Source: Alphaproteobacteria bacterium
GTDB taxonomy: Bacteria; Pseudomonadota; Alphaproteobacteria; Micavibrionales; UBA2020
Direction: 5' to 3'
Assembly: GCA_016794125.1 (NCBI GenBank)
Contig: JAEUKT010000002.1
Span: forward strand, 1,093,396 to 1,157,395
DNA length: 64,000 bases
Part shown: one piece after another, positions 36,945-46,494 of the stretch
How positions within the stretch are numbered: position 1 is the first letter of the stretch
Layout of the letters: the number at the start of each line of letters is the position of its first letter
The notes under the pieces: model-generated
Seen by the model: only the letters and a program-made list of their open reading frames with translations
Database searches by the model: none
Told to the model about the DNA's origin: nothing
Program-made: the position numbers and the translations under genes

Positions 36945-39713
36945 ATGACGACCGATTTTATCTTCAATCCTGATCGCCAACCCATGATCCGCGCGGATTA
37001 CCGCCCCTCCGAATATAAAATCGACAAGGCCGACCTTTACATCAACCTCGATGAAACCAACACCAATGTGCGCAGCACGCTGCATATCGATCGTAACCCC
37101 GCAGTCGCCAATCTCGGCGGCCCGCTGATCCTCGACGGCTCCGACCTGAAACTGAAAAGCGTGAAAATTCTCGAGAACGGCGCGTGGCGCGCGCTCGACC
37201 GTCAGGAATTCAAGGTAGATGGCGAGCAGCTGATTATCAAACGCCCGCCCGCCGGCGCATTCCAGCTGCAGATTGAAAACGAAATCAACCCGACGACCAA
37301 TACCGAACTGTCCGGCATCTACATGTCGGGCGACAACATCATCACCTCGCAGAACGAGGCGCAGGGTTTCCGCCGCATCACCTATTTCCTCGACCGCCCC
37401 GACAACCTTGCGGTCATCGGCGCGACGCTGGAGGCCGACAAGGCGAAATATCCCGTGCTGCTGTCGAACGGCAACGGCGATTTCCGCGCGACGGAAGACC
37501 TGGGCAACGGCCGCCACCGCATTTCGTGGTCGGACCCCTGGCCGAAGCCGTCCTACCTGTTCGCGACCGTCGCGGGCGACCTGCAGGTGCTGGAAGACAA
37601 ATTCACCACCATGTCGGGCAAGGAAGTCGACATCCGCATTTTCGTGCAATCGGGTTACGAAGACAAAATCCAGTGGGCGATGGAAGCGACCAAGCGCGCC
37701 ATGAAATGGGATGAAGTCCGTTATGGCCGCGAATACGACCTTGATAACTTCCACATCGTCGCCGTCGATAAATTCAACGCGGGCGCGATGGAAAACAAGG
37801 GCCTGAACATTTTCAACGTCAGCCGCCTTGTCGGCAACGCCGAAACCTCGACCGACACCGACCTGATGGATATCGAGGAAGTCATCGGCCATGAATATTT
37901 CCACAACTGGACGGGCGACCGCGTCACCGTGCGCGACTGGTTCGAATTGTCGCTGAAGGAATCGCTGACCAGCCTACGCCAGCGCCAGTTTGCCTCCGAC
38001 ATGCATTCCGCGCCCGTCAAGCTGATCGAAGACGCGACCATCCTGCGCACCGGCCAGTTTATCGAGGATTCCGGCCCCGGCGCGCATTTCGTGCGCCCCG
38101 AACGAGTGGAAGAATTCGACAACATCTATTCCACGACCATCTATCAAAAGGGCAAGCACGTGCTGGCCATGATGAACACCATCATGGGCGATGCGATGTG
38201 GCGCACGGCGATGGACAATTATTTCAACAAATTCGACGGCAAGGCTGTGACGGTCGATGATTTCATCGACAATATGCAGGACACCTCGGGCATCAACCTG
38301 TCACAGTTCCGACGCTGGTACAGCCAGTCGGGCACGCCGGAAATCTCTTATGAAGGCAAATACGACGCGGCCGCCAAAACCTATACGCTGACGCTGTCGC
38401 AATTCAACCCCGGCACGGCCGACCAGCCGTTGTCTGAAAAACAGAACCTGCATATTCCGATCTCCGTCGGCCTGATCGGCCAGAGCGGAAAGGACGTGCC
38501 GCTGCAATTGCAGGGCGAAGCGAAGGCGGGCGACACCACCCGCGTGCTGAACCTGACGCAAGGCAAGCAGACCTTCGTGTTCGAAAACGTGAATGGCCCT
38601 GTCGTACCGTCCGTGCTGCGTAACTTCTCGGCGCCCGTCAAGATCATGACGCAGCCCAGCGATGCCGAACTTATCTTCCGCATGGAACACGACAGCAACC
38701 CGTTCAACAAATTCGAAGCGAAAGAACGCCTGACGCTGAAAGTGCTGCTGGGGCTGATCGACGATGTGCAGGCCGGCCGCCCCATGACGGTCAGCCAGGA
38801 TTTCCTTGATGCCTTCGGCGCGAACGTCGCAAAAGCGGCGGCCGGCGGCGGCGATCAAGCCTTTGCGGCGCAGCTGCTGACCTTGCCCGCCTATAATATC
38901 GTGATCCAGAGCCTGAAAACGGTCGATCCGGATGCGATCAAACAGGCGACCGGTTTCCTCTCCACCACCATCGCCAAAACTTTCCAGACGGATTTCGAGG
39001 AAATCTATAAAAACACGACCGCACCCGCTGGCGAGAAATATGATGTGGTGCCCGCGCAAGTGGGCCGCCGCGACCTGCATAACTCCGCGCTGTCCTTCCT
39101 CAACAAGCTGAAAACGCCGGATACGCTGGCGCTTGCCGTCAACCAATACACGGGTGCGACCAACATGACCGAAAAACTGGCGGCGCTTGGCGTGCTGGCA
39201 CGTTTGGATGGTCCGGAAGGCAAGGCAGCGCTGCATGATTTCTACGAGCGTTATAAAACGGTCAACAACGTCGTCGACCGCTGGCTGAGCCTGAATGCCG
39301 CAACGGCCTCGCGCGACGCGGCAGGCCAGATGCGCCAGCTGCTGGAACATGAAGCCTTCGATTTCACGAACCCGAACAAGGTGCGTGCGGCGATCGGCGG
39401 ATTTACGGCCAGCAACGCGACTGCTTTCCACAACAAAGACGGTTCCGGTTACGCCTTCCTCGCCGATGTCGTGATCAAGATGAACGACATCAACCCACGC
39501 ACCGGCGGCCAGATCGTGAAGCCCCTGACGCAATTCAAGCGTTATGATGCCGAACGTCAGGCGCTGATGGTGAAGGAGCTGGAGCGCATCCGTGAAACCC
39601 CCAACCTTGATAAAGGCATCAAGGAACTGGTGGGGCAGGCGCTGGCCACGGTCGAAAAACCGCAGGCTGCCGCCAACAACAACGGCAAAAAACCTATCGC
39701 GCCCGCCGCGTAA
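36945..39713 (+). CDS. pepN: Aminopeptidase N (M1 family)
   Basis: 922 residues from ATG 36945, preceded by GGAGA; the longer frame from 36879 starts within the promoter and is rejected. The exopeptidase motif GAMEN is at 280-284 and the zinc site HEYFHNW at 316-322, with the third ligand Glu in LSLKESL about 19 residues later. The C-terminal part has the helical PepN-type domain with RPMTVSQDFLDAF and ASRDAAGQMRQLLEH. It removes N-terminal residues from peptides in the cytoplasm. A Lys/Asn-rich tail ends the protein. It is a single-gene unit with its own promoter and terminator. Confidence 0.95.
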   Translation: MTTDFIFNPDRQPMIRADYRPSEYKIDKADLYINLDETNTNVRSTLHIDRNPAVANLGGPLILDGSDLKLKSVKILENGAWRALDRQEFKVDGEQLIIKRPPAGAFQLQIENEINPTTNTELSGIYMSGDNIITSQNEAQGFRRITYFLDRPDNLAVIGATLEADKAKYPVLLSNGNGDFRATEDLGNGRHRISWSDPWPKPSYLFATVAGDLQVLEDKFTTMSGKEVDIRIFVQSGYEDKIQWAMEATKRAMKWDEVRYGREYDLDNFHIVAVDKFNAGAMENKGLNIFNVSRLVGNAETSTDTDLMDIEEVIGHEYFHNWTGDRVTVRDWFELSLKESLTSLRQRQFASDMHSAPVKLIEDATILRTGQFIEDSGPGAHFVRPERVEEFDNIYSTTIYQKGKHVLAMMNTIMGDAMWRTAMDNYFNKFDGKAVTVDDFIDNMQDTSGINLSQFRRWYSQSGTPEISYEGKYDAAAKTYTLTLSQFNPGTADQPLSEKQNLHIPISVGLIGQSGKDVPLQLQGEAKAGDTTRVLNLTQGKQTFVFENVNGPVVPSVLRNFSAPVKIMTQPSDAELIFRMEHDSNPFNKFEAKERLTLKVLLGLIDDVQAGRPMTVSQDFLDAFGANVAKAAAGGGDQAFAAQLLTLPAYNIVIQSLKTVDPDAIKQATGFLSTTIAKTFQTDFEEIYKNTTAPAGEKYDVVPAQVGRRDLHNSALSFLNKLKTPDTLALAVNQYTGATNMTEKLAALGVLARLDGPEGKAALHDFYERYKTVNNVVDRWLSLNAATASRDAAGQMRQLLEHEAFDFTNPNKVRAAIGGFTASNATAFHNKDGSGYAFLADVVIKMNDINPRTGGQIVKPLTQFKRYDAERQALMVKELERIRETPNLDKGIKELVGQALATVEKPQAAANNNGKKPIAPAA

Positions 39714-39727
39714 CATAACCAGACAAC

Positions 39728-39761
39728 AAAAAAGCCCGGCGTACCCCGCCGGGCTTTTTTG
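39728..39761 (+). terminator. Rho-independent terminator after pepN
   Basis: GCCCGGCG-taccc-CGCCGGGC flanked by six A and six T. Confidence 0.93.
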
Positions 39762-39804
39762 TTGGGAATGCCTGTGCTATTCAGGTTCATTCGGAAGGGA
39801 CAAC

Positions 39805-40605
39805 ATGACCGATTGGAACAACAGCCTCTCGCGTGAATATTTCGGCGAATTCCAGGGACGCGGCGTGATTATTGCGGGTGGGGCCGCCGGTATCGGCGCG
39901 GCGTTGGCCGATGCGTTCCAATGGCTGGGCGCGAAGGTTGCCGTCATCGACCTGAATAAATCCGGCGCTGCCGTTTCGATTACTGCCGATTTGACGGACG
40001 AACAGGCGCGCACCGCCGCGATTACAGAGGCCTGCGATAAGGTTGGTGCACCTTCCGCGTTTATCAGCACGCTGGGCTTTGACAACCGTCTTGGTTTTGA
40101 TTTGACGCAGGAACAGGCCGAACACCTGATGCGCGTCAATTTCTTTGCGCCGGTTTTTGCCGCGCGCGCGGTAATGCCCGTGATGCGCAAGGGCGGCGGC
40201 GGTGCGATATGCCTTTTCACCTCGCGCCATGGCTCGGAAATATTCGAACCCGACATGACAGGCTATGGCTGCGCCAAGGCCGCGCTGGACAGCGGCATCA
40301 AGCGCCTTGCCGTCAAGGCGGGCGAAGATAATACCGCCGGTAACATCATCCGCGTCTTCGGCTTCTGCCCCGGCTGGGTGCAGTCCGACAGCCAGAAGGC
40401 GCGTTTCGGCGCGCAGCAATTCGAAGACGCGGCAAAGGAACAGCTGGTGCCTGTCGGCATGCAGCCTGCCGATATCGTGCCCGCCATTATTTTTGGATTG
40501 TCGAAACATTCACGCCTGCTGTCGGGGACGACGCTGCGTTTCGATGCGGGCGAAGGTCAAATCAAAAAAAGCGCCGTCACCGACGGCAGCAAGAAGGCAT
40601 CATGA
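39805..40605 (+). CDS. SDR-family sugar dehydrogenase
   Basis: 266 residues from ATG 39805, with GGAAGGGA about seven bases before. The NAD(P) site is IIAGGAAGIGAALADAF, and the catalytic Tyr/Lys pair is in TGYGCAKAALDSG (YxxxK). In this context it is the likely first enzyme of a sugar-acid pathway, oxidising an aldose (galactose or arabinose) to its lactone; the next gene encodes the lactonase. SDR sequences alone do not fix the substrate. Its stop overlaps the SMP-30 gene start (ATGA). Confidence 0.82.
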   Translation: MTDWNNSLSREYFGEFQGRGVIIAGGAAGIGAALADAFQWLGAKVAVIDLNKSGAAVSITADLTDEQARTAAITEACDKVGAPSAFISTLGFDNRLGFDLTQEQAEHLMRVNFFAPVFAARAVMPVMRKGGGGAICLFTSRHGSEIFEPDMTGYGCAKAALDSGIKRLAVKAGEDNTAGNIIRVFGFCPGWVQSDSQKARFGAQQFEDAAKEQLVPVGMQPADIVPAIIFGLSKHSRLLSGTTLRFDAGEGQIKKSAVTDGSKKAS

Positions 40606-41474
40606 AAGCGGAACTGCTGAACCCCGAACTTCCGGCATCCGAACTCGGCGAAGGCGTGAACTGGGATGCGCGCGCGAAAAAGCTGTATTGGGTCGATATC
40701 ATCGGCAAGTGCATCCACCGCACCGATGCGGCGGGCGGCGATTATCAATCCTATAAAACGCCGTCCATGATCGGCTTCATGGCGATTGCAAATGACGGCG
40801 GCTGCGTTGCGGGGCTGCGCGACGGGTTTTATAAATTAGACCTTGCCGAAGATGTGAACGCGCGCCCGCTGTTCCACCCGACCTTTGCGCATCGCGACAA
40901 CCGCTTCAACGACGGCAAATGCGACCGTCGCGGGCGCGTCTGGGGCGGCACGATGAACGACCTCGACCATAAAAACCCGACCGGTGCGCTCTATCGCCTT
41001 GACGAAAACGGTTTGCACACGCAGGAAGAAGGCGTTTTTATTTCCAACGGCCTCGGCTGGTCGCCGGATAACAAGGTGATGTATTACATCGATACCGGCC
41101 GCAACACGCTGTTCACCTATGATTACGACATCGAAACCGGCGAGGCTGTGAACCGCAAACCGCTGATCGTCTTCGACGGCAAACGCCCCGACGGCATGTG
41201 CGTGGATTCAACGGGGCGGCTCTATGTCGCGCTGTGGGGCGGCTGGGCGGTCGATATTTATGCGCCGGACGGCAAATATATCGACAGCATCGCGGTCGAT
41301 GCGCCGCAGGTGTCGTGCTGCTGCTTTGGCGGCGAAGATCTCAAAACGCTCTATATCAGCACGGCTTATGTCGGCCTGTCGCCCGAAAAACGGGCGGCTG
41401 CGCCCCATGCGGGCAAGACATTCAAAATCAGCATGGATGTCGCGGGGCTGCCTGAAACACCGGCGCGGATCTGA
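40602..41474 (+). CDS. SMP-30/gluconolactonase-family sugar lactonase
   Basis: 290 residues with a six-bladed propeller pattern. ASELGEGVNWDARAKKLYWVD carries the first metal-ligand Glu, DNRFNDGKCDRRGRVWGGT supplies the conserved Asn/Asp, GLGWSPDNKVMYYIDTG the next Asp region, and GKRPDGMCVDSTGRLYVALW the last. These motifs are standard for the Ca2+/Zn2+-dependent lactonases that hydrolyse aldonolactones. It overlaps the dehydrogenase by four bases and is followed five bases later by dgoK, so the three are translated together as consecutive steps. Confidence 0.9.
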   Translation: MKAELLNPELPASELGEGVNWDARAKKLYWVDIIGKCIHRTDAAGGDYQSYKTPSMIGFMAIANDGGCVAGLRDGFYKLDLAEDVNARPLFHPTFAHRDNRFNDGKCDRRGRVWGGTMNDLDHKNPTGALYRLDENGLHTQEEGVFISNGLGWSPDNKVMYYIDTGRNTLFTYDYDIETGEAVNRKPLIVFDGKRPDGMCVDSTGRLYVALWGGWAVDIYAPDGKYIDSIAVDAPQVSCCCFGGEDLKTLYISTAYVGLSPEKRAAAPHAGKTFKISMDVAGLPETPARI

Positions 41475-41479
41475 CCGCC

Positions 41480-42415
41480 ATGCATATTTTCGCAGACTGG
41501 GGCAACACGAATTTTCGCGCTTTCCTGATCAAGGACGGCGACATCATTGACCGCTATCTGTCTGCGGATGGCGGCATCCAGAAAGTATTCACCGCCCCCG
41601 AAAACCGCGTGGCCGATTACAGCGGGTTTATCACGAAACATATCTCAAACTGGCTGCAAAAATATCCGCATGCGCCGATTTATATCGCGGGCGCGGCGGG
41701 CGGACGCGACGGCTGGGTGGAAACGGCCTATTCGATTGCGCCTGCGGGTCTGGCAGACGTAAAACGCAACCTGCACCGCATCGTGCCCGAGCATCTGGGC
41801 CATGCTGCGGGACGCGGAGTTTATATCGCCTCCGGTTGCACGATTGCGATGGCCGATGGGCGGCACGATGTGATCCGGTCGGAGGAAGTGAAAAGCCTTG
41901 GGGCGGCGCACCATCTGAAGCGCGATAACGTGCTGCTCTGCATCCCCGGCACGCATTGCAAATGGGTGAAGATCGAGGACAATAAAATTGTCCATTTTGA
42001 ATCCGCCCTGACAGGCGAGCTGTACGGCATTTTAAGCGAGCGCGGCGCGCTGGCGGCGCTGTTCCGCTTCGATAAAAACTCGCTACAGAAAGACATGGGG
42101 TCATTCAATCAGGGGCTGGAAATGGCCGGACGCGGGTTTGATTTGCTGACAGACCTCTGGCAGGTGCGGGCGCAGAAACTCCGCGCCAATCCGCATCCCG
42201 CCGATATGCAGGCGTATTTTTCGGGCATCCTGATCGGCCATGAACTGCGCCAGATGGACAGGCTCTTCCCCGGCAAGCCGCCGGTTTACCTGCTGATGGA
42301 TGGCGGCGCGAAGCGCGAATTTTACGCGCGCGCCTTCGACTGGATGGGCTGGAAACTGGAAGGCGAAATCGACAGCGAAACGGCAGTCGTTTCCGGCCTG
42401 CTGGGTGTTATTTAA
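41480..42415 (+). CDS. dgoK: 2-dehydro-3-deoxygalactonokinase
   Basis: 311 residues of the DgoK family: HIFADWGNTNFRAFLI is the first phosphate loop, YIAGAAGGRDGWVE and IPGTHCKWVKIEDN (the conserved PGTHSKWV block) follow, and VYLLMDGGAKREFYARA near the end is the ATP site. It phosphorylates 2-dehydro-3-deoxygalactonate at O6, the product of the dehydratase encoded at 43050-44876. Its 3' end overlaps that of the aldolase gene, convergent, by eight bases, so the pathway is split over two facing operons. Confidence 0.9.
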   Translation: MHIFADWGNTNFRAFLIKDGDIIDRYLSADGGIQKVFTAPENRVADYSGFITKHISNWLQKYPHAPIYIAGAAGGRDGWVETAYSIAPAGLADVKRNLHRIVPEHLGHAAGRGVYIASGCTIAMADGRHDVIRSEEVKSLGAAHHLKRDNVLLCIPGTHCKWVKIEDNKIVHFESALTGELYGILSERGALAALFRFDKNSLQKDMGSFNQGLEMAGRGFDLLTDLWQVRAQKLRANPHPADMQAYFSGILIGHELRQMDRLFPGKPPVYLLMDGGAKREFYARAFDWMGWKLEGEIDSETAVVSGLLGVI

Positions 42416-43037
42416 GGTCTTTCACGGCGGCGGTCAGCGCTTCGGCGCGCTTTTGCACCTCGTCCGCTGTCGTTCCCGGTTTATACAGCGACGACCCCAC
42501 GCCAAAGGCATAGCAGCCGGCAGTATGGAACGATGCGACCGTGTCGACCGCGATGCCGCCCGTGGGAATGACCTTGATATGCGTCGGCAGCACCGATTTC
42601 AGCGCGCGGATATAACCGGGGCCGCAGCTGTCGGCGGGAAAAATTTTCAGGAATTTCGATCCCAGCTTGATGGCGTTAAACGCCTCCGTCGCCGTATAGA
42701 CGCCCGGCATCATCACCATGTCGCGCGCAAGGGCGGCCTTTACGACATCCGCATCGGTGTTGGGCGCGACGATCAGCTTCGCGCCGGTTTTGTGGACTTT
42801 CTCGACATCGTCCGCCGTCAACACCGTGCCCGCGCCGATCAGCGCGGTATCGCCAAAGCGTTTTACAAGACGCGAAATGCTCTCGAACGGGTCGGGGGAA
42901 TTCAAGGGCACTTCAAGGCAGCGCCAGCCCGCGTTGAAAATCGCCTCGCCCACACCCAGCACTTCATCGGGCTTTATGCCGCGCAAAATGGCGATCAGAC
43001 GGTTTTGTGAAAAATACTGGTCGGCAACGGCGGGCAT
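42408..43037 (-). CDS. dgoA: 2-dehydro-3-deoxy-6-phosphogalactonate aldolase
   Basis: 209 residues of the KDPG/KDPGal class I aldolase family. LIAILRGIKPDEV and RCLEVPLNSPDPFESI are characteristic of the galactonate-type DgoA, IGAGTVLTADDV follows, and the Schiff-base Lys is in FLKIFPADSCGP. It cleaves the phosphorylated keto-acid from DgoK to pyruvate and glyceraldehyde 3-phosphate. It lies 12 bases after the dehydratase gene on the same strand. Entner-Doudoroff KDPG cleavage is a possible alternative, but the EVPLNSP motif and adjacent dgoK favour the galactonate route. Confidence 0.88.
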   Translation of the reverse strand: MPAVADQYFSQNRLIAILRGIKPDEVLGVGEAIFNAGWRCLEVPLNSPDPFESISRLVKRFGDTALIGAGTVLTADDVEKVHKTGAKLIVAPNTDADVVKAALARDMVMMPGVYTATEAFNAIKLGSKFLKIFPADSCGPGYIRALKSVLPTHIKVIPTGGIAVDTVASFHTAGCYAFGVGSSLYKPGTTADEVQKRAEALTAAVKDLK

Positions 43038-43049
43038 TTTTGAATTCCT

Positions 43050-44876
43050 TTAATGTTGCGGGCGCAGATATTCGCGCACGCGCTTCGCAATTTCCTCGCG
43101 CGCGAGTTCGGGTCGGTCGAACATCTTCATATACGCGCCGACGCTTGCCTGATGCACGCCCATTTTCGGGTCGGACCAGATAAGCCCCCACGGGCTGTGG
43201 ATCGGCGTCGGTTTAATGACCAATTCGGAGCGGCGTTTATCCAGTTCTTCGGCGGATACGTCCATGTTCAGCTGCTTGTTCGTTACATCCAGCGTCACCC
43301 AGTCGCCGGTTTTGACGAGCGCCAGCGGACCGCCTGCCGCCGCCTCCGGCGACACGTGTAGCACATGACAGCCATAGGCCGTGCCGCTCATGCGCGCGTC
43401 CGACACCGTTACCATCGCCTTCACGCCCTTGGCCAGCAGATAGCCGGGCGGGCGCACATTGCCGACTTCGGGCATGCCGGGATAGCCCAAGGGGCCGCAA
43501 TTGCGCAGGATCAGCACGCGGTCGGGCGTGATGCCTTCATTCGGGTTGTCGATGCGCTTGTGATATTCCTCGATGCTGTCGAAAACCACGGCCTGTCCGC
43601 GATGCTGCAGCAGGTTTTTCTCCGCCACCGCCGACACCTTGATCACCGCGCCGTCGGGGCAGAGATTGCCCTTTAAAATCACGATGCCGCCATCGGGCAG
43701 CAGCGGTTCTTTGACTGTTTTGATGATATTCGTATCGGTATAGGGATCGCGCGCGGCGAGTTCCTCGCGCATCGTCTTGCCCGTGCACCATTTCACGTCG
43801 TCCTTCACGTATCCGGCGGCCGCCAGCTCGCGCAGCACGGCGGGCATGCCGCCCGCGCGGAAATATTCTTCCATCAGGAACGCGCCGGACGGTTTCACGT
43901 TCACCAGCAGCGGCACTTTCGATCCGTATTCCTGCCAGTCGTCGATGGTGAAATCGATATCGGCCATGTTGGCGATGGCCAGCAGATGGACGACAGCATT
44001 GGTCGAACCGCCAATGGCGGCATTCGCGGCAACTGCGTTCAGGAAAGATTGCCGCGTGACGAAGGTGGAGGGGCGGCGGTCCGCGATGACCATGCGCACG
44101 GCTTCTTCGCCCGCGCGGAATGAATAATGCGCGCGCTCCGCCATCGGCGACGGGATGGATGACGCGCCGAACAATGTCAATCCCAGCGCTTCGGCCATGC
44201 TGTTCAGCGTCGATGCCGTGCCCATGCTCATGCAATGACCGGCGCTGGGCTGCGCCGCGCAGGACCGCACCATCAATTCGTCTTCGGTGATTTTTCCGGC
44301 CGCCAGCAATTCGCGGTTTTTCCACAGATGCACGCCCGATGCCGATTGTTCGCCGTGGTAATAACCGTTCAGCATCGGCCCCGCGGAGGCCACGATGGTG
44401 GGCAAATCGGTCAGCAGCGTCGCCATCAATCCCGCCGGTACCGTCTTGTCGCAGCCGGTCAGCAGCACGAGGCCGTCCATCGGGTTCGCGATGATCGTTT
44501 CGATCAGCGTCATCGCGGTCAAATTCCGCATATACATCGATGTCGGGCGCGTCAGCGGCTCGCCCAGCGGCGGCGCGATATCGAACTGGAAAGGGATGCC
44601 GCCCGCCTGCCGGACGCCTTGGGCGACGCGGTCGTTCAGGTGATGGTCGTGCATCGCCTGGCAGGGGTTCAGGTCGCCGCCGAATTTGCAGATGCCGATG
44701 ATGGGGCGGCGGCCGCTCGTCGTTTTATCCGCAAGCGGGTGGCCGGTCGTGCCGCACAGCTCTTCCATCGTGAATTTTGAATTCACCATCTTGCCGGTAT
44801 GGTGCGCGCGCACATCGACGGCGGCGGCCTGTCCGAACCAGTAATCGCTGCGCAAGGAAACTTTTTTGTCGGCCAT
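43050..44876 (-). CDS. IlvD/Edd-family sugar-acid dehydratase
   Basis: 608 residues, an Fe-S dehydratase. Cluster cysteines are in GDLNPCQAMH (C72), LLTGCDKTVPAG and AGHCMSMGTAST; GGSTNAVVHLLAIA and SDARMSGTAYGCHV are family motifs. The length and motifs fit the arabinonate/galactonate-type branch rather than biosynthetic IlvD. It removes water from an aldonate to give the 2-keto-3-deoxy acid used by DgoK. The use of an Fe-S enzyme instead of the enolase-type DgoD is notable. It starts the minus-strand half of the pathway, upstream of dgoA. Confidence 0.88.
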   Translation of the reverse strand: MADKKVSLRSDYWFGQAAAVDVRAHHTGKMVNSKFTMEELCGTTGHPLADKTTSGRRPIIGICKFGGDLNPCQAMHDHHLNDRVAQGVRQAGGIPFQFDIAPPLGEPLTRPTSMYMRNLTAMTLIETIIANPMDGLVLLTGCDKTVPAGLMATLLTDLPTIVASAGPMLNGYYHGEQSASGVHLWKNRELLAAGKITEDELMVRSCAAQPSAGHCMSMGTASTLNSMAEALGLTLFGASSIPSPMAERAHYSFRAGEEAVRMVIADRRPSTFVTRQSFLNAVAANAAIGGSTNAVVHLLAIANMADIDFTIDDWQEYGSKVPLLVNVKPSGAFLMEEYFRAGGMPAVLRELAAAGYVKDDVKWCTGKTMREELAARDPYTDTNIIKTVKEPLLPDGGIVILKGNLCPDGAVIKVSAVAEKNLLQHRGQAVVFDSIEEYHKRIDNPNEGITPDRVLILRNCGPLGYPGMPEVGNVRPPGYLLAKGVKAMVTVSDARMSGTAYGCHVLHVSPEAAAGGPLALVKTGDWVTLDVTNKQLNMDVSAEELDKRRSELVIKPTPIHSPWGLIWSDPKMGVHQASVGAYMKMFDRPELAREEIAKRVREYLRPQH

Positions 44877-44966
44877 CCGGCACCCCCGTTTTGACCTGCC
44901 CTTTTTACTATAGCCACAGGGCGGATGCCAGCACGAATGCCCTTGAAAAGACTTTGTTTTACGTGA

Positions 44967-44995
44967 TTGACGTTGCCATAAAATCAGCCTATCTT
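44967..44995 (+). promoter_or_regulatory. Sigma-70-type promoter for tldD
   Basis: TTGACG and TATCTT separated by exactly 17 bases, 45 bases upstream of the tldD ATG. Confidence 0.7.
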
Positions 44996-45040
44996 AATCG
45001 ACAATCAGCAATTTGCGCCACAATCGAACGGGATGGAATC

Positions 45041-46483
45041 ATGTCCAGCAAACCCCTGCCTACCGACCAGTTTTTCAAAAATTCCGGCCTGACGCCCGAA
45101 AAGGCGCGCGAGATTGTTAAGGAAGGACTGAGCGGCGCGGATTACGGCGAGTTCTATCACGAAATCGTCGCCCGCGAACGTCTGGTCAAGGACAAGGGCG
45201 AATTCACGACCGTCTCGACCGGTGACAGCAAGGAAGGCTTCGGCTTCCGCGTGGGGCAGGAAGAACGCGTCGGCTATTCCTATTCCGATTTATTCAATGA
45301 AGCCGCGTTGAAAGATGCCGTGACCGAAGCGCGCAACGTGCTGAAGCTCGGCACGCCCAAGGCCGCGCAGCCCGCAACCGGCATGGTGCCGCAGCAGCTT
45401 TATACGCCGGAAGACCCGATGGCCGGTTTCACGCTCGCCGAAAAAATCGCGAAGGTGAACGAGATCGAGGCCTATGCCCGCTCGCTCGACCCGCGCATTA
45501 CCAACGTCACCGTGGCCTATGCGTCTGAATCAAAGGCCGTGCATATCATCACGGCAGACGGCAAAAGCCTGATCGACAACCGCCCGATGACCTCGGTGTC
45601 TATCTCCATCATGCTGACCGACAAAGACGGCAAAAGCGAAATCGGCACTGCGCAGACAGGCGGCCATGTGGATGCCAAGGCCGTGTTCGACGAAGCCAGC
45701 TTCAAGGCCGCCGCGCAGAAGGCGCTGCATCAGGCCGAAGAGCTGCTGGTGGCCGAAGACGCGCCTGCGGGCATCATGGATGTGGTGTTGAGCCCCGGCT
45801 GGGCCGCCGTCGTGCTGCACGAAGCAATCGGCCACGGGCTGGAGGGCGATTTCAACCGCCGCGATATTTCGGTCTATAGCGGCAAGATCGGCCAGCAGAT
45901 CGCCTCGCCCGAAGTCACCGTGATCGACCAGGGCGATATGCCGGGCGAACGCGGCAGCCTGCATTTCGACGACGAAGGCGTGCCCACGCAGCAAAACGTG
46001 CTGATCGAAAACGGCGTGCTGAAGGGGTACATGCAGGACCGCCAGAACGCGCAGCTGATGGGCGTTGACCCCACCGGCAACGGCCGCCGTGAAAGCTACG
46101 CCCATGCGCCCATGCCCCGCATGACGAACACCTATTTCGCCAACGGCACGCATGACCCCGCCGATATCATCAAATCGGTGAAGGACGGCATTTACATTTC
46201 CGATATGGGCGGCGGGCAGGTCGATATCACATCGGGCAAGTTCAACATGAACGCGAAACTGGCCTATAGAATTCGTGATGGCAAGATCGCGGAACCTGTG
46301 AAGGGCGCGACGATTGTCGGCGACGGTTTGACTGTCATCAAATCCATCACTATGGTCGGCAACGACCTTGCCCTTGAAAAAAGCGCGGGCATGTGCGGCA
46401 AAAACGGGCAGCAGGTGCCCGTCGGCTGCGGCCAGCCCACCTTGCGCGTTTCCAACATGACCGTTGGCGGTCGTAAGAAATAA
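45041..46483 (+). CDS. tldD: Metalloprotease TldD
   Basis: 480 residues from ATG 45041. The zinc motif VVLHEAIGHGLEGDF places HExxxH at 260-265, as in TldD, and GGGQVDITSGKFNMNAKLAY near 390 is a family hallmark. TldD forms a heterodimer with PmbA (TldE) and degrades unfolded peptides; in E. coli the pair matures microcin B17 and degrades the antitoxin CcdA. The upstream part of the open frame (from 44777) overlaps the promoter and is not counted. The partner gene follows after 11 bases. Confidence 0.93.
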   Translation: MSSKPLPTDQFFKNSGLTPEKAREIVKEGLSGADYGEFYHEIVARERLVKDKGEFTTVSTGDSKEGFGFRVGQEERVGYSYSDLFNEAALKDAVTEARNVLKLGTPKAAQPATGMVPQQLYTPEDPMAGFTLAEKIAKVNEIEAYARSLDPRITNVTVAYASESKAVHIITADGKSLIDNRPMTSVSISIMLTDKDGKSEIGTAQTGGHVDAKAVFDEASFKAAAQKALHQAEELLVAEDAPAGIMDVVLSPGWAAVVLHEAIGHGLEGDFNRRDISVYSGKIGQQIASPEVTVIDQGDMPGERGSLHFDDEGVPTQQNVLIENGVLKGYMQDRQNAQLMGVDPTGNGRRESYAHAPMPRMTNTYFANGTHDPADIIKSVKDGIYISDMGGGQVDITSGKFNMNAKLAYRIRDGKIAEPVKGATIVGDGLTVIKSITMVGNDLALEKSAGMCGKNGQQVPVGCGQPTLRVSNMTVGGRKK

Positions 46484-46494
46484 GGATCAGAAAA

